A stretch of DNA of 40,849 nucleotides from Candidatus Gastranaerophilales bacterium (GCA_947594025.1 CANQDZ010000011.1:1-40849), one strand, 5' to 3'. Positions 1-8,805 are shown, numbered from the stretch's first letter. A program made the numbers and translations. Notes: generated by a model not told the origin, from the sequence alone.

Positions 1-704
1 AATTCAGGCTGTCTGTCCGCTCTTAGGTCTTCATCCCTAAAGCATTTTGCTATTTGATAGTATTTTTCAACGCCTCCAACCATCAACAACTGTTTGAATA
101 CTTGAGGCGATTGCGGTAATGCATAAAATTTACCATCATGAATTCTTGAAGGTACAAGATAATCTCTGGCGCCTTCCGGAGTTGAATTCATCAAAATCGG
201 TGTTTCAACTTCCAAAAAACCAAGATTGTTTAAATAATTTCTCATAGCCGCAACTACTTCATGTCGAAGTTTTAAATTACTCATCATTTTTTCACGGCGA
301 ATATCTAAATAACGATATTTGAGCCTTACATCTTCCGAAACATTTTCGTCTTCCAGTACAAAAGGTAGTGTTTTTGCTTTTGATAATATTTCAACTGAAG
401 TCGGATACATTTCAATTGTGCCTGTTTTAAGCTTTTCGTTTAATGTGTCATCGGGACGTTTTGAAACTTTGCCGACAACTTTTATAACATCTTCTGTTTT
501 TAAATTTTGAAATACGTCATGCACCTCTTTGTTAATTTTAGGGTCTGCAACTATTTGAAACAGTCCTGATCTGTCCCTTAATTCAACAAAGATTATACCG
601 CCCAAGTCCCTAATTGTAGACGTCCAGCCGGCAAGAGTGTATTTTTCGCCTATATTTTCTTCACTTAATTCTGTACAGTTTTTGTTCTTGTAAGCTAATT
701 CCAT
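1..704 (-). CDS. aspS: Aspartyl-tRNA synthetase, N-terminal part (runs off the left edge)
   Basis: Class II aminoacyl-tRNA synthetase that charges tRNA-Asp (or both Asp and Asn tRNAs if non-discriminating) in the cytoplasm. About 234 residues are present, read from the ATG at 704 to the window edge; the rest of the catalytic domain lies outside. The N-terminal OB-fold anticodon domain carries [10 protein letters not shown] and [12 protein letters not shown]. It is followed by the RYLDIRR linker and the class II motif 2 region, with [16 protein letters not shown], and the [13 protein letters not shown] stretch that binds ATP and the amino acid. The start is supported by an AAGGA Shine-Dalgarno just upstream and by the family N-terminus. 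It is divergent from metK, 121 bp away. The identification is secure. The residues that decide Asp versus Asp/Asn specificity were not assessed. Confidence 0.95.
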   Translation of the reverse strand, partial: MELAYKNKNCTELSEENIGEKYTLAGWTSTIRDLGGIIFVELRDRSGLFQIVADPKINKEVHDVFQNLKTEDVIKVVGKVSKRPDDTLNEKLKTGTIEMYPTSVEILSKAKTLPFVLEDENVSEDVRLKYRYLDIRREKMMSNLKLRHEVVAAMRNYLNNLGFLEVETPILMNSTPEGARDYLVPSRIHDGKFYALPQSPQVFKQLLMVGGVEKYYQIAKCFRDEDLRADRQPE

Positions 705-825
705 AAAATTTTCCTTCTATACTGTTCTTAAATTATAATAGTACAAATATAATAAAAATAAAATAAATTGATTATATTTATTTTTGCTATAAAATGTTAT
801 GAGCAATACATAAGGAGAGAGATTA
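705..825. promoter_or_regulatory. Divergent aspS/metK promoter region
   Basis: A 121-bp A+T-rich spacer between two divergent genes. Toward aspS, a TATAAT box reads on the minus strand at 737-732, with an AAGGA Shine-Dalgarno before the ATG. Toward metK, an extended -10 (TGC-TATAAA, hexamer 788-793) is followed by a clear AAGGAGA Shine-Dalgarno at 812-818, eight bases before the ATG. No SAM-riboswitch-like structured leader fits in the short metK 5' region. Confidence 0.6.
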
Positions 826-2088
826 ATGTTAAAAGACTTTTTGTTTACATCTGAATCAGTGACGGAAGGACATCCTGATAAAGTATGTGATCAAATATCT
901 GATGCTATACTGGACGAATTTTTATCAAAAGACCCAAAATCAAGAGTCGCTGCAGAAACTACCGTTACAACAGGTATAGCTCTTGTTTGCGGCGAAATAA
1001 CTTCAGAGTGCTACGTTGATATTCCATCCATTGTAAGAAGAACAATAAAAGATATAGGTTATAAAGGTGAAGAAGGCGGAGGATTTGATTATAAAACCTG
1101 TGCTGTTTTAACAAGCATAGATGAACAATCTTGTGATATTGCAAGCGGCGTCAATAAAGCACTTGAGGCAAGAGATAATCACGCTGATATTTCAAACGAT
1201 GAAACACTTGATATCGGTGCGGGCGACCAAGGCATTATGTTTGGCTTTGCATGCGACGAAACACCGGAATGTATGCCTCTTCCGATTTCTTTAGCACATA
1301 AACTTTCACACAGATTGGCACAAATAAGAAAAGAAAAAATTGTTGATTATTTAAGACCTGACGGTAAATCTCAAGTCAGCGTTGAATATAAGAACGGAAA
1401 ACCGTACAGAATTGATACAATAGTTTTGTCAACTCAACATGATCCAATCGTCAACGGCGAAAAAGATAACAAGAAAATTCAAGAAATAATCAGAGAAGAC
1501 TTAATTAAAAATGTTATTGACTATGTTTTCTCAACTCAGGAAATTAAACCTGATTGCAACACAAAATACTTAATTAATCCGTCAGGAAGGTTTGTTGTAG
1601 GCGGCCCGCAAGGCGACGCAGGTTTAACCGGCAGAAAAATAATAGTTGATACCTATGGCGGTTATGCAAGACACGGCGGCGGTGCTTTTTCAGGCAAAGA
1701 CCCGACAAAAGTTGACAGATCTGCTGCTTATGCCGCACGCTGGGTTGCAAAAAATATTGTTAAAGCCGGGCTTGCAACACATTGCGAAATAGAGCTTGCA
1801 TACGCAATCGGCGTATCTAAGCCTGTTTCAATTTTGGTTGATTCATTTGGTACGGGTAAAATATCGGATGAGGCACTTGCAAAGCTTGTAAATGACAATT
1901 GCGACTTAAGGCCGGCATCAATTATTAAGCAATTTGATTTAAGAAACTTACCCGCTAAAAATGGCGGAAAATTTTATCAAAAGCTTGCCGCATACGGACA
2001 TATGGGACGTACCGATATTGATGTTCCCTGGGAAGATACTTCTTTATCCGTAAAATTTAAAGAACAGGCTTTGGCTTTAAAGGCATAA
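826..2088 (+). CDS. metK: S-adenosylmethionine synthetase
   Basis: Makes S-adenosylmethionine from methionine and ATP in the cytoplasm. SAM feeds methylation, radical-SAM enzymes (such as the HydG encoded in this window) and, after decarboxylation, polyamine synthesis. The 420-residue protein is full length, slightly longer than the roughly 385-residue E. coli enzyme. It shows the N-terminal ATP-site motif GHPDK (residues 15-19), the GAGDQG signature (131-136), and the glycine-rich phosphate-binding signature [19 protein letters not shown] near residue 283. The start is fixed by a strong Shine-Dalgarno (AAGGAGA). Its TAA stop is followed with no intervening base by the ATG of the dciA-like gene, so the two are almost certainly co-transcribed and probably translationally coupled. 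Confidence 0.98.
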   Translation: MLKDFLFTSESVTEGHPDKVCDQISDAILDEFLSKDPKSRVAAETTVTTGIALVCGEITSECYVDIPSIVRRTIKDIGYKGEEGGGFDYKTCAVLTSIDEQSCDIASGVNKALEARDNHADISNDETLDIGAGDQGIMFGFACDETPECMPLPISLAHKLSHRLAQIRKEKIVDYLRPDGKSQVSVEYKNGKPYRIDTIVLSTQHDPIVNGEKDNKKIQEIIREDLIKNVIDYVFSTQEIKPDCNTKYLINPSGRFVVGGPQGDAGLTGRKIIVDTYGGYARHGGGAFSGKDPTKVDRSAAYAARWVAKNIVKAGLATHCEIELAYAIGVSKPVSILVDSFGTGKISDEALAKLVNDNCDLRPASIIKQFDLRNLPAKNGGKFYQKLAAYGHMGRTDIDVPWEDTSLSVKFKEQALALKA

Positions 2089-2610
2089 ATGGAAGAAGAA
2101 GCAAAAATTGAATCTATAGGCGATATACTCGGCTCTACGTTTAAAGATGGAGCCGAGTATTCTAATACATCCAAAATTGCAATTTTCTTTTCTTTTTGGG
2201 GCGAAATTGTAGGCAAAAAATATTCCGAAAATTCTAAACCATACTCTTTTAATCTCGGCAAGCTTTATGTAACTTGCAAAAATTCTTTTGTTTTACAAGA
2301 GATTAGCATGTACAAAAAAGATATTTTAAAGAAGGCAAACATATATTCAAAAGCTGTTGATTTGAAAATTGACGATATCGTTTTTTCTTATAAAAATTGG
2401 AGCAGCTTATTTGATAATTATGACGATTTAGAAGAAGACAATTATGACTCAATAATTGATTTTAATAATTATGAAATCGATAAAAACGAGCACGATAAAG
2501 TTAAAAAAATGGCGGATAGGGTAAGTTTCTTGAATGGAGCGCAAAAAGAAAAATTGGTTAACGACATAAAGAATAATTTAATTAAAGAAAAACTAAAAAA
2601 TAAGGAATAG
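2089..2610 (+). CDS. DUF721/DciA-like protein (putative replicative helicase loader)
   Basis: A 173-residue protein starting directly after the metK stop. The region around residues 5-110 has the DUF721/DciA pattern: an N-terminal helix, FFSFWGEIVGKKYSENSKPY, then LGKLYVTCKNSFVLQEISMYK and KKANIYSKAVDLKIDDIVFSY. This matches the family's W-x2-ivG, L-x-V and 'eL' core. DciA proteins load or recruit DnaB in many bacteria lacking DnaC/DnaI loaders, including cyanobacterial lineages. The C-terminal third (about 115-173) is acidic then basic and probably disordered or helical. There is no signal peptide or membrane segment. It is translated immediately after metK and ends in a small terminator shared with the secA 3' end. 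The family match is by eye and the loader role is inferred from the family. Confidence 0.7.
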   Translation: MEEEAKIESIGDILGSTFKDGAEYSNTSKIAIFFSFWGEIVGKKYSENSKPYSFNLGKLYVTCKNSFVLQEISMYKKDILKKANIYSKAVDLKIDDIVFSYKNWSSLFDNYDDLEEDNYDSIIDFNNYEIDKNEHDKVKKMADRVSFLNGAQKEKLVNDIKNNLIKEKLKNKE

Positions 2611-2640
2611 CCGTGAGAAACACGGACAGTTTTTTTATTT
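2611..2640 (+). terminator. Rho-independent terminator after the metK-dciA operon
   Basis: A 5-bp G+C-rich stem (CCGTG 2611-2615 / CACGG 2621-2625, loop AGAAA) is followed shortly by a T run from 2630. The T run overlaps the secA stop codon (2635-2637), so the two convergent genes share this end. The stem is short, so efficiency is uncertain. Confidence 0.55.
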
Positions 2641-5460
2641 TTTATTTCTGCCGCAGCATTGTTTATACTTTTTGCCGCTTCCGCAAGGGCAAAGCTCATT
2701 TCTGCCCACTTTTTTATCTTGTCTTACGTAAGGCTTTGAATTGTTTTCGTCATCCTTTACCTCATTTGTTGTAGAGGTTTTAAGCGCCCTGGTAAGCTCT
2801 GTTTCAACTTCATGATTTTGTTCGTTTATCGGTTCGTTATCCACAATTTGAATGCCAAATTTTGACCTAAAGACGTGTCTTACGGTTTCTGATTGAATTT
2901 CTGCCATCATTGAGTTAAATAAGTTAAATGCCTCTTTTTTATATTCAATTAACGGGTCTTTTTGACCGTATGCAACAAGTCCTATTCCGTCTTTCAATAC
3001 ATCAATATTATTTAAATGGTCAATCCATTTAGCGTCAATTACGCGGAGCAGAATATCTTTTTCTATGCTTCTTAATATATTTGTGTCGCTAAAAGCTTCT
3101 TGAACCTCATTGGGGTTGCCGTATCTGGCAATAAATTCATTAAATGCGCTGATTATGTTGTTTTCATGGGTTGCATACGCATCTTGGGCAATCTTTTTAA
3201 GCTTTTCTTCTATATCATTGTATCTTAAATCTTTAATACTTTCTGTCGTAAGATTATCCGCATATACAAACACCATTTTTATTTCATTTACAAGAAGTTT
3301 TAAATCATCTTCAATATATTCACTCGGTGACATTGAAGGAGAGAGGTTTTTGCCTAAAATTCTTTCCACTTCGCAATCTATCATATATTTAATTTCAGAA
3401 GATAAATTCTTTTCTTTTAAAACTTCATGTCTTTGGGCGTAGAATTTCTCTCTTTGAACGTTTATAACATCATCATATTCCAATACGCTTTTTCTTATGT
3501 CAAAGTGATAAGTTTCAACTTTCTTTTGAGCTGACTGAATTTGCCTTGAAATGAGCGGACTTTCAATTGCCAAATCTTCATCAATATTTAACATATTCAT
3601 AAGATTTGTAATTTTTTCACCGCCAAAAATTCTCATCAAATCGTCTTCCAAGGATAAGAAAAATCTTGTAGAGCCGGGGTCGCCTTGTCTTGCGGCACGA
3701 CCTCTTAATTGGTTATCAATACGTCTTGACTCATGTCTTTCCGTACCTATAACGTGTAATCCGCCAAGTTCAATAACTTTTTCATGCTCTTTTTTTGTTA
3801 TTTCCTGCGCTCTTTTAAATGCTTCATTTTTTATGGTTTCATAATTAGGGTTATCGGAAGTTATATTATTTCTTTCGAGTTCTTCTTTTGCCAGATATTC
3901 AGGGTTGCCGCCAAGCAATATATCCGTTCCTCTGCCTGCCATATTGGTTGCAATGGTAACTGCACCCACACGACCTGCCTGTGCGATAATATAGGCTTCT
4001 TTTTCGTGATGTTTTGCGTTAAGTACGTTATGTTTAATTCCTCTTTTTTTAAGCAGAGATGACAGCAATTCAGACTTTTCAATACTTATTGTGCCGACAA
4101 GAGTTGGCCTTCCTATTTTCGCCATTTCTTCAATTTCGTCAACAACTGACATATATTTTTTGGTAATTGTTTTATAGATAACATCCGGATAGTTTTTTCT
4201 TATGTCCGGTTTATTTGTGGGTATAGTCGTAACAGGTAAGTTATAAATCTTTCCAAATTCGGCTTCTTCAGTCATTGCGGTACCCGTCATACCTGATAAT
4301 TTCGGATAAAGTCTGAATAGATTTTGGAATGTTATGCTTGCAAGAGTTTGAGTTTCATCTTGTATGGGGACTCCCTCTTTTGCTTCAATTGCTTGATGAA
4401 GACCGTCAGACCAACGTCTTCCTTCCATGATACGACCGGTAAATTCATCAACAATCATAACTTCATTGTTTCTGACAACATAGTCCGTATCTTTAATATA
4501 AAGCTCTTTTGCTTTCAAGGCTTGCAAAAGATGATGAGCGTATTGCGTGTTCATATCAAATAATTCATCGACCTTTAAAAGCTCTTGCGCCTTATCTATG
4601 CCTTCTTCTGTTAAAATAATGTTTTTATTTTTTTCATCAACCTCATAATCGGTTATTTTTTCAAGCTGAGGGGCTATTTTTGACATTAAAAGATAGGTTT
4701 CTGCCGATTTTTCAAGATGACCTGAAATGATTAAAGGCGTTCTTGCTTCATCAATCAAAATGCTGTCAACTTCATCCACAATTGCGTAATTATAGGGTCT
4801 TTGAACGCAATTATCAAGAGATGAAGACATATTATCTCTTAAATAATCAAAACCAAATTCGTTGTTTGTACCGTACGTGATATCGGCATTATAGGCTGCT
4901 TTTTTTAGTTCAAATTCATCAGGTGAATAATGGGAATTTGATAAAATAACGCCAACGGTTAACCCTAAAAATTCATAGATTTTGCCCATCCAATCACGGT
5001 CACGCTTTGCCAAATAATCGTTTACGGTTACAATATGAACACCTTTTCCCGTTAAGGCGTTAAGATAAGCGGGAAGTGTTGCGACAAGGGTTTTGCCTTC
5101 ACCTGTTCTCATTTCTGCAATATGTCCGTTATGAAGATAAATACCGCCTATAAGCTGAACATCGAAGTGACGCATATTTAAAACGCGTTTTCCCGCTTCT
5201 CTGACCGTTGCAAACGCTTCAGGTAAAATTTTATCAAGAGCCTCCTTCTCAAGCTCCAAATCCTTTTTATAATCGGTGCTTGTTGGTCTTTGGGCAAGAA
5301 TATCTTTAAATTCCTGCGTTTTTGCTTTTAGTTCTTCATCTGTATATTTTTCAAATTCAGGCTCCAACGCGTTGATATGATCAACAATCGGCATAACCTT
5401 AGTTATTTTTCTTTTTTGCGGATCGCCAAAAATTTTAAGTAATATATCTGTAAGCGACAT
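2635..5460 (-). CDS. secA: Preprotein translocase ATPase SecA
   Basis: The motor of the general secretory pathway. It binds preproteins and pushes them through SecYEG using ATP. The 941-residue length is typical for a full SecA. NBD1 carries Walker A GEGKT (residues 120-124, within MRTGEGKTL) and the DEVDSILIDEAR Walker B region (229-240). The preprotein cross-linking domain, NBD2 (TNMAGRGTDILLGGNP, GLHVIGTERHESRRIDNQLRGRAARQGD) and the helical scaffold/wing domains follow. The C-terminus is a SEC-C zinc motif, CPCGSGKKYKQCCG (924-937), which contacts SecB or phospholipids in other bacteria. The start has a strong AAGGGGAGA Shine-Dalgarno. It is convergent with the metK operon and followed upstream by its own promoter region near the ABC gene end. 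Confidence 0.98.
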   Translation of the reverse strand: MSLTDILLKIFGDPQKRKITKVMPIVDHINALEPEFEKYTDEELKAKTQEFKDILAQRPTSTDYKKDLELEKEALDKILPEAFATVREAGKRVLNMRHFDVQLIGGIYLHNGHIAEMRTGEGKTLVATLPAYLNALTGKGVHIVTVNDYLAKRDRDWMGKIYEFLGLTVGVILSNSHYSPDEFELKKAAYNADITYGTNNEFGFDYLRDNMSSSLDNCVQRPYNYAIVDEVDSILIDEARTPLIISGHLEKSAETYLLMSKIAPQLEKITDYEVDEKNKNIILTEEGIDKAQELLKVDELFDMNTQYAHHLLQALKAKELYIKDTDYVVRNNEVMIVDEFTGRIMEGRRWSDGLHQAIEAKEGVPIQDETQTLASITFQNLFRLYPKLSGMTGTAMTEEAEFGKIYNLPVTTIPTNKPDIRKNYPDVIYKTITKKYMSVVDEIEEMAKIGRPTLVGTISIEKSELLSSLLKKRGIKHNVLNAKHHEKEAYIIAQAGRVGAVTIATNMAGRGTDILLGGNPEYLAKEELERNNITSDNPNYETIKNEAFKRAQEITKKEHEKVIELGGLHVIGTERHESRRIDNQLRGRAARQGDPGSTRFFLSLEDDLMRIFGGEKITNLMNMLNIDEDLAIESPLISRQIQSAQKKVETYHFDIRKSVLEYDDVINVQREKFYAQRHEVLKEKNLSSEIKYMIDCEVERILGKNLSPSMSPSEYIEDDLKLLVNEIKMVFVYADNLTTESIKDLRYNDIEEKLKKIAQDAYATHENNIISAFNEFIARYGNPNEVQEAFSDTNILRSIEKDILLRVIDAKWIDHLNNIDVLKDGIGLVAYGQKDPLIEYKKEAFNLFNSMMAEIQSETVRHVFRSKFGIQIVDNEPINEQNHEVETELTRALKTSTTNEVKDDENNSKPYVRQDKKVGRNELCPCGSGKKYKQCCGRNKK

Positions 5461-5485
5461 AATTCTCCCCTTGTTATTCTTTATA

Positions 5486-6448
5486 TTATCTCAAATATAA
5501 TAAGCAAGCAACTTTTGAATTATTTTCTAAAGAAATAAGTTCGGGAACGGTTATTCTGCACTTATCGAAAACGCACTTGCATCTCGGATTAAAAATGCAG
5601 CCCTCTATTGTTTCCGTTATTGTTTTAGGACTTCCCTCGATATTTTCAAGTCTTTCTTTTGAGTTTTTGTTTGGAATTGCATTAAGCAAAGCCTTTGTAT
5701 AAGGGTGTTTTGGTTTGTTAAACAAATCTTTTGTTTTAGAATATTCAACAATTTTGCCTGAATACATTATGTAGATATCATCACAATATTTTGAAACTAT
5801 CCCGAGATTGTGCGTTATAAGGATAATCGTTTTTCCTTCTTTTTTTATTTTATCTAAAAGCTCAAGAATTTGTGCTTGTATTGTGACATCAAGAGCAGTA
5901 GTCGGTTCATCCGCAATTATTATTTCAGCATTTGATGATAATGCCATTGCAATTATTATCCTTTGCTTCATACCTCCGGACAATTCATGAGGGTATGATT
6001 TTAAGACTTTATCAATATCTCTTATTTCGACGTCTTTTAACACCTTTTTAGCAAGTTTTATTCCATCTTCTCTGCTTATATCATTATGGAGTAAAATTGT
6101 TTCTAAAAGTTGATTTTGAATGGTATAAAGCGGATTTAACGACGTCATCGGGTCTTGAGGAATAAGCGCAATTTTTTTCCCTCTTATATTTTGCATTTCA
6201 AATTCTTTTAACTTTGTTAAATCAAAGTCTTTAAATATAATTTTACCCGTGTCTATCCTTGCATTTTTAGGCAAAAGACTTAATATGCTCATCATGCTGA
6301 TTGTTTTTCCGCAGCCTGATTCGCCAACTATTGCGTGCATTTTTCCCTTATAAAAATTCATTGAAATATTATTTATCGCCTGATAATAATTTTCATCAAT
6401 TTCAAATGAAAGGCTTAGATTTTCAATTTTAAGTACTAATTCGTTCAT
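5486..6448 (-). CDS. Oligopeptide/dipeptide-type ABC transporter ATP-binding protein (OppD/DppD-like)
   Basis: A 320-residue ATPase of the peptide-importer class. It shows Walker A GESGCGKT, a Q-loop (ALIPQDPMTSLNP, typical of Opp/Dpp ATPases), signature LSGGMKQR, Walker B IIIADEPTTALDV and the switch His (LITHNLG). The C-terminal oligopeptide-transporter extension has a Cys pattern, CIFNPRCKCVFDKC, that in this subfamily is seen around a [4Fe-4S]-like cluster. I place the start at the ATG at 6448, because the family begins with a short segment before the first strand (NELVLKIENLSL). Longer readings would run into the upstream gene. No permease, binding protein or OppF partner is in the window, so the gene is an orphan here. 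It has its own -10 box seven bases before the ATG and no Shine-Dalgarno. Confidence 0.88.
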   Translation of the reverse strand: MNELVLKIENLSLSFEIDENYYQAINNISMNFYKGKMHAIVGESGCGKTISMMSILSLLPKNARIDTGKIIFKDFDLTKLKEFEMQNIRGKKIALIPQDPMTSLNPLYTIQNQLLETILLHNDISREDGIKLAKKVLKDVEIRDIDKVLKSYPHELSGGMKQRIIIAMALSSNAEIIIADEPTTALDVTIQAQILELLDKIKKEGKTIILITHNLGIVSKYCDDIYIMYSGKIVEYSKTKDLFNKPKHPYTKALLNAIPNKNSKERLENIEGSPKTITETIEGCIFNPRCKCVFDKCRITVPELISLENNSKVACLLYLR

Positions 6449-6464
6449 AAAATAAATTATAGCA
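6449..6464 (-). promoter_or_regulatory. Leaderless-type extended -10 for the ABC ATPase gene
   Basis: On the minus strand TGC-TATAAT (hexamer 6461-6456) is followed by seven bases and then the ATG at 6448. With usual sigma-70 spacing, transcription would begin at or one base before the start codon. No Shine-Dalgarno is present, which favours a leaderless mRNA. Confidence 0.6.
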
Positions 6465-6482
6465 TTGAAATTTAGCAGAAGG

Positions 6483-7622
6483 CTACTCTTTTGAAGCTTC
6501 AACAAGGCTATTATCAAAGTTTTTTTTCATTTTCTTTCTGTTCATTAAGTCGACAAATGCTTCAAGTCTTGTTAAATAGCCCGCCTTTCCCGTTTGTTCA
6601 TCCATAATTAAACTTAAAATCGGAATATTTACATCCTCTCTCATTTTTGGAAATATGTTTTGAGACATGATTTCAGGCATACATGTGAAAGGAGAAATGT
6701 GTATAATGCCGTCTTTACCTTTTTCTTTTGCGTACATAACATCACTTACGCACTCAAGCGCATCTCCTCCTATATCTCGCATAAGATAAGGTTGTGCAAG
6801 CCTGTATGCTCTTTCAAGGTGTGTTTCTCCCTTTCTAAACCATTTTGGTATGATGGCATCCTTTAAAAAACCGCTTACGGTTAAACTGCGCCTTACTTGG
6901 ACGCCCATTTTTCCAAGCTCTCTGCATATATTTTGATTTGCAAAATAATCAAGTACAAGGAATATTTCGCCCGTTAAGTCAACATATAGTACGTCTTTTT
7001 CTTTATTAATTTTAATTTTTGACATTTCACTTAATGCCGTCTTAACGGCTTTATTTGTTTCTCTTACCGTTTTTGCATTTTTTATAAGTTCAAGTGTTTT
7101 TTTAAATTTTTTTTCACTCTCGCCTGAATTAATTTCTCTTGCTCTGTAGTAGGAAAGGCAATCCTCAATTTTATCCAGTGCAAAAACTTTTGCAATTGCA
7201 ATTATAATTGCGTTTAGTTTTTTAATCGGATTATGAGAATTTGTGATAAGTGATATGTAATTATACATGCCCTTAATTCCGTCATAGAGATTTAATTCAA
7301 TATATTTTTCGCCATATCCCAATTCTTTTAAAGTATTATATATACTTTTGCCGTATTCACCGAGTCTGCATATGCCGGGGGATGTAATCATGGAAACGTA
7401 ATCCGCGCCGCCTTCAATTGCTTCAATAAAATTACCTAAAATAAGTTTATAAGGCAGACAAATTGCTTCGGGCGAATATTTTGTACCTATAGATAACGTT
7501 TTTCTGCTTGTGTAAGGCGGAACATGTGCTTCGATGCCCAATTTCTCAAGTGCTGCCGCCCATGCTATATAAACCGTACCCATATGAGGGAACGAAACTT
7601 TTATCTTTTTTTCTTTTTTCAT
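6483..7622 (-). CDS. Acyl-CoA dehydratase activase-related protein (DUF2229/CoA-activase-like)
   Basis: A 379-residue protein resembling the N-terminal DUF2229/'CoA protein activase' branch of the 2-hydroxyacyl-CoA dehydratase activator and component family, an oxygen-sensitive iron-sulfur system of anaerobes. Visible conserved elements are VSFPHMGTVYIA near the start, a Cys in EAICLPYK (C55), a Cys in SPGICRLGEYG (C85), and a Cys in HISPFTCMPEIMSQ (C314). These three Cys are in the positions expected for cluster ligands. No signal peptide or membrane segment is seen. It sits between rplL, from which it is separated by a terminator, and an ABC ATPase, with no dehydratase subunits nearby. Its exact reaction is unknown. 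The family assignment is by motif recognition, and the cluster role is inferred. Confidence 0.72.
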   Translation of the reverse strand: MKKEKKIKVSFPHMGTVYIAWAAALEKLGIEAHVPPYTSRKTLSIGTKYSPEAICLPYKLILGNFIEAIEGGADYVSMITSPGICRLGEYGKSIYNTLKELGYGEKYIELNLYDGIKGMYNYISLITNSHNPIKKLNAIIIAIAKVFALDKIEDCLSYYRAREINSGESEKKFKKTLELIKNAKTVRETNKAVKTALSEMSKIKINKEKDVLYVDLTGEIFLVLDYFANQNICRELGKMGVQVRRSLTVSGFLKDAIIPKWFRKGETHLERAYRLAQPYLMRDIGGDALECVSDVMYAKEKGKDGIIHISPFTCMPEIMSQNIFPKMREDVNIPILSLIMDEQTGKAGYLTRLEAFVDLMNRKKMKKNFDNSLVEASKE

Positions 7623-7638
7623 AACATAATTATTGCAT

Positions 7639-7672
7639 AAAAAAACCGTTCAGTAACCCGAACGGTTTTTTA
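7639..7672 (-). terminator. Bidirectional-looking intrinsic terminator after rplL
   Basis: An 11-bp perfect stem (7641-7651 paired with 7660-7670) with an 8-base loop. The core CCGTTC/GAACGG is G+C-rich, and there is an A run on the left and a T run on the right, so it can terminate in either direction. It ends the rplJ-rplL transcript and separates it from the activase-like gene. Confidence 0.9.
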
Positions 7673-7693
7673 TTTATTAAAGTATGGCTAAAA

Positions 7694-8074
7694 CTATTTA
7701 ACTTCAACAGCTCCGCCTGCTTCTTCAATTTTCTTTTTAATTTCGTCAGCTTCTTCTTTCTTAACGTTTTCTTTAATGGCCTTAGGAGCATTATCAACAA
7801 GATCTTTAGCTTCTTTAAGACCTAAGCCTGTTACTTCTCTAACGATTTTCAAAACTGCGATTTTGTTAGCACCTGCTGAAGTTAATGTAACTGTAACTTC
7901 TGAAGGAGCATCTTCTGCCGGAGCTGCTGCACCTGCTGCAGGAGCTGCTGCTACTGCTGCAACCGGAGCTGCTGCAGATACGCCGAATTTTTCTTCCATA
8001 GCTTTAACAAGTTCAGCTGCTTCGATTAAAGTTAATTTTTCAATTGATTCTAAAATTGTTTCTACGTTACTCAT
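7694..8074 (-). CDS. rplL: 50S ribosomal protein L7/L12
   Basis: The stalk protein of the large ribosomal subunit. Dimers bind the C-terminus of L10 and recruit and activate translational GTPases. The 126-residue protein has the N-terminal dimerisation segment ([20 protein letters not shown]), the Ala-rich flexible hinge (about residues 36-55, [17 protein letters not shown]), and the conserved C-terminal domain ([47 protein letters not shown]). An AAGG Shine-Dalgarno precedes the ATG. It is downstream of rplJ by 23 bp and followed by a strong terminator. The usual rpoBC neighbours do not follow. Confidence 0.98.
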   Translation of the reverse strand: MSNVETILESIEKLTLIEAAELVKAMEEKFGVSAAAPVAAVAAAPAAGAAAPAEDAPSEVTVTLTSAGANKIAVLKIVREVTGLGLKEAKDLVDNAPKAIKENVKKEEADEIKKKIEEAGGAVEVK

Positions 8075-8097
8075 TTTCTTTACCTTTCTATAATAAA

Positions 8098-8631
8098 TTA
8101 ATTACTTTTCTGCTCTTTAACTGCATTAATTGCACGTACAAGTGCACTCATAACACCATTTACGCTGTATACAATACCGGATGCCGGTGAATTGATAGAG
8201 CCCAAAATCTTTGCATAAAGTTCTTCTTTTGAAGGAAGTTTTGCAAGGGCTTTTGCTTCTTCTGCACCCAAAACATTACCGTCTAATACGGCACCTACGA
8301 TTTCACATTTTTTCGTTTCATTAATGAAATCCATAAGCACTTTTGTTGCTGAAACTTCGTCAGCAAAACCAAATGCAACCGCAGTAGGTCCTTTTAAAAG
8401 TTTGTCAATAACTTCAAAGCTTGTACCCTTTGCTGCAATTTTACATAGTGTGTTTTTTGTAACGGTAAGATCACCTTGTTTTTCTTGAAGGCCTCTTCTT
8501 AATTTAGTGATTTCTTCAACTGTAAGGCCTCTGTAATCAGCGACAACGGCAACTTTTGCATTTTTAAAATGTTCTGTGTAGTCTTGAATTTTTTCATTTT
8601 TAAAAGCTTTTGTTGACATTTTAACCGACAT
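8098..8631 (-). CDS. rplJ: 50S ribosomal protein L10
   Basis: L10 anchors the L7/L12 stalk on 23S rRNA and acts as autogenous regulator by binding the leader of its own mRNA. It has the family landmarks [20 protein letters not shown], the [10 protein letters not shown] element, [10 protein letters not shown], and [21 protein letters not shown] in the L12-binding C-terminal helix. I chose the ATG at 8631 (MSVKMSTK), about 178 residues. A second ATG at 8619 is equally possible, because the GGAGA Shine-Dalgarno lies very close to the first and 13 bases from the second. It is preceded by an L10 leader motif and an attenuator hairpin, and forms an operon with rplL only. Confidence 0.96.
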   Translation of the reverse strand: MSVKMSTKAFKNEKIQDYTEHFKNAKVAVVADYRGLTVEEITKLRRGLQEKQGDLTVTKNTLCKIAAKGTSFEVIDKLLKGPTAVAFGFADEVSATKVLMDFINETKKCEIVGAVLDGNVLGAEEAKALAKLPSKEELYAKILGSINSPASGIVYSVNGVMSALVRAINAVKEQKSN

Positions 8632-8665
8632 TCTCCTTTCTTTTTCTTTTTTATTATTTAAAAAT

Positions 8666-8697
8666 AAAAAAGTTTTGCTTATAACTATACGCAAAAC
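8666..8697 (-). terminator. Attenuator hairpin between the L10 leader and rplJ
   Basis: Reading the minus strand, GTTTTGC (8697-8691) pairs perfectly with GCAAAAC (8678-8672) around a 12-base loop and is followed directly by a run of six T's. It lies downstream of the L10-binding leader and upstream of the rplJ ATG, where a regulatory terminator would act. It is therefore read as a transcription attenuator for rplJL. Confidence 0.65.
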
Positions 8698-8703
8698 ACA
8701 AAA

Positions 8704-8770
8704 TAACAAATTAAATTTTTGTTACCTCGGTAGGAAATTAAGGCTCAAGGCCACCTACTGTCTGCAGTAC
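8704..8770 (-). promoter_or_regulatory. Ribosomal protein L10 leader
   Basis: The minus-strand sequence shows the conserved features of the L10 leader RNA: GCAGACAGTAGGTGG, then GAGCC, TTAATTTCCTACCGAGGT, with CAGTAGGT pairing to the CCTACCGAGG side. It is followed by a short TAACAAA/TTTGTTA stem (8704-8710/8718-8724). In other bacteria L10(L12)4 binds this kink-turn-like element and represses the operon. Here the attenuator just downstream suggests control by premature termination. It matches by motif recognition; a covariance search was not run. Confidence 0.8.
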
Positions 8771-8777
8771 ATTAACT

Positions 8778-8805
8778 ATCGTAACATAAAAATATCTGTA
8801 GTCAA
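8778..8805 (-). promoter_or_regulatory. rplJL promoter
   Basis: On the minus strand a TTGACT -35 (8805-8800) is separated by 16 bases from a TACGAT -10 (8783-8778). Transcription would start a few bases before the L10 leader, which is the expected placement. Confidence 0.65.

Noticed and set aside
705-825. A SAM riboswitch upstream of metK
   Set aside because: The distance from the -10 to the ATG is only about 30 bases, too short for a SAM riboswitch with an expression platform.
3110-4082. Several open frames opposite or out of frame within secA
   Set aside because: They lie inside the strongly conserved secA gene, and their sequences have no recognisable features.
7776-8093. A plus-strand frame opposite rplL with Ala-rich sequence
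   Set aside because: It is the complement of the Ala-rich hinge of L7/L12 and has no independent support.
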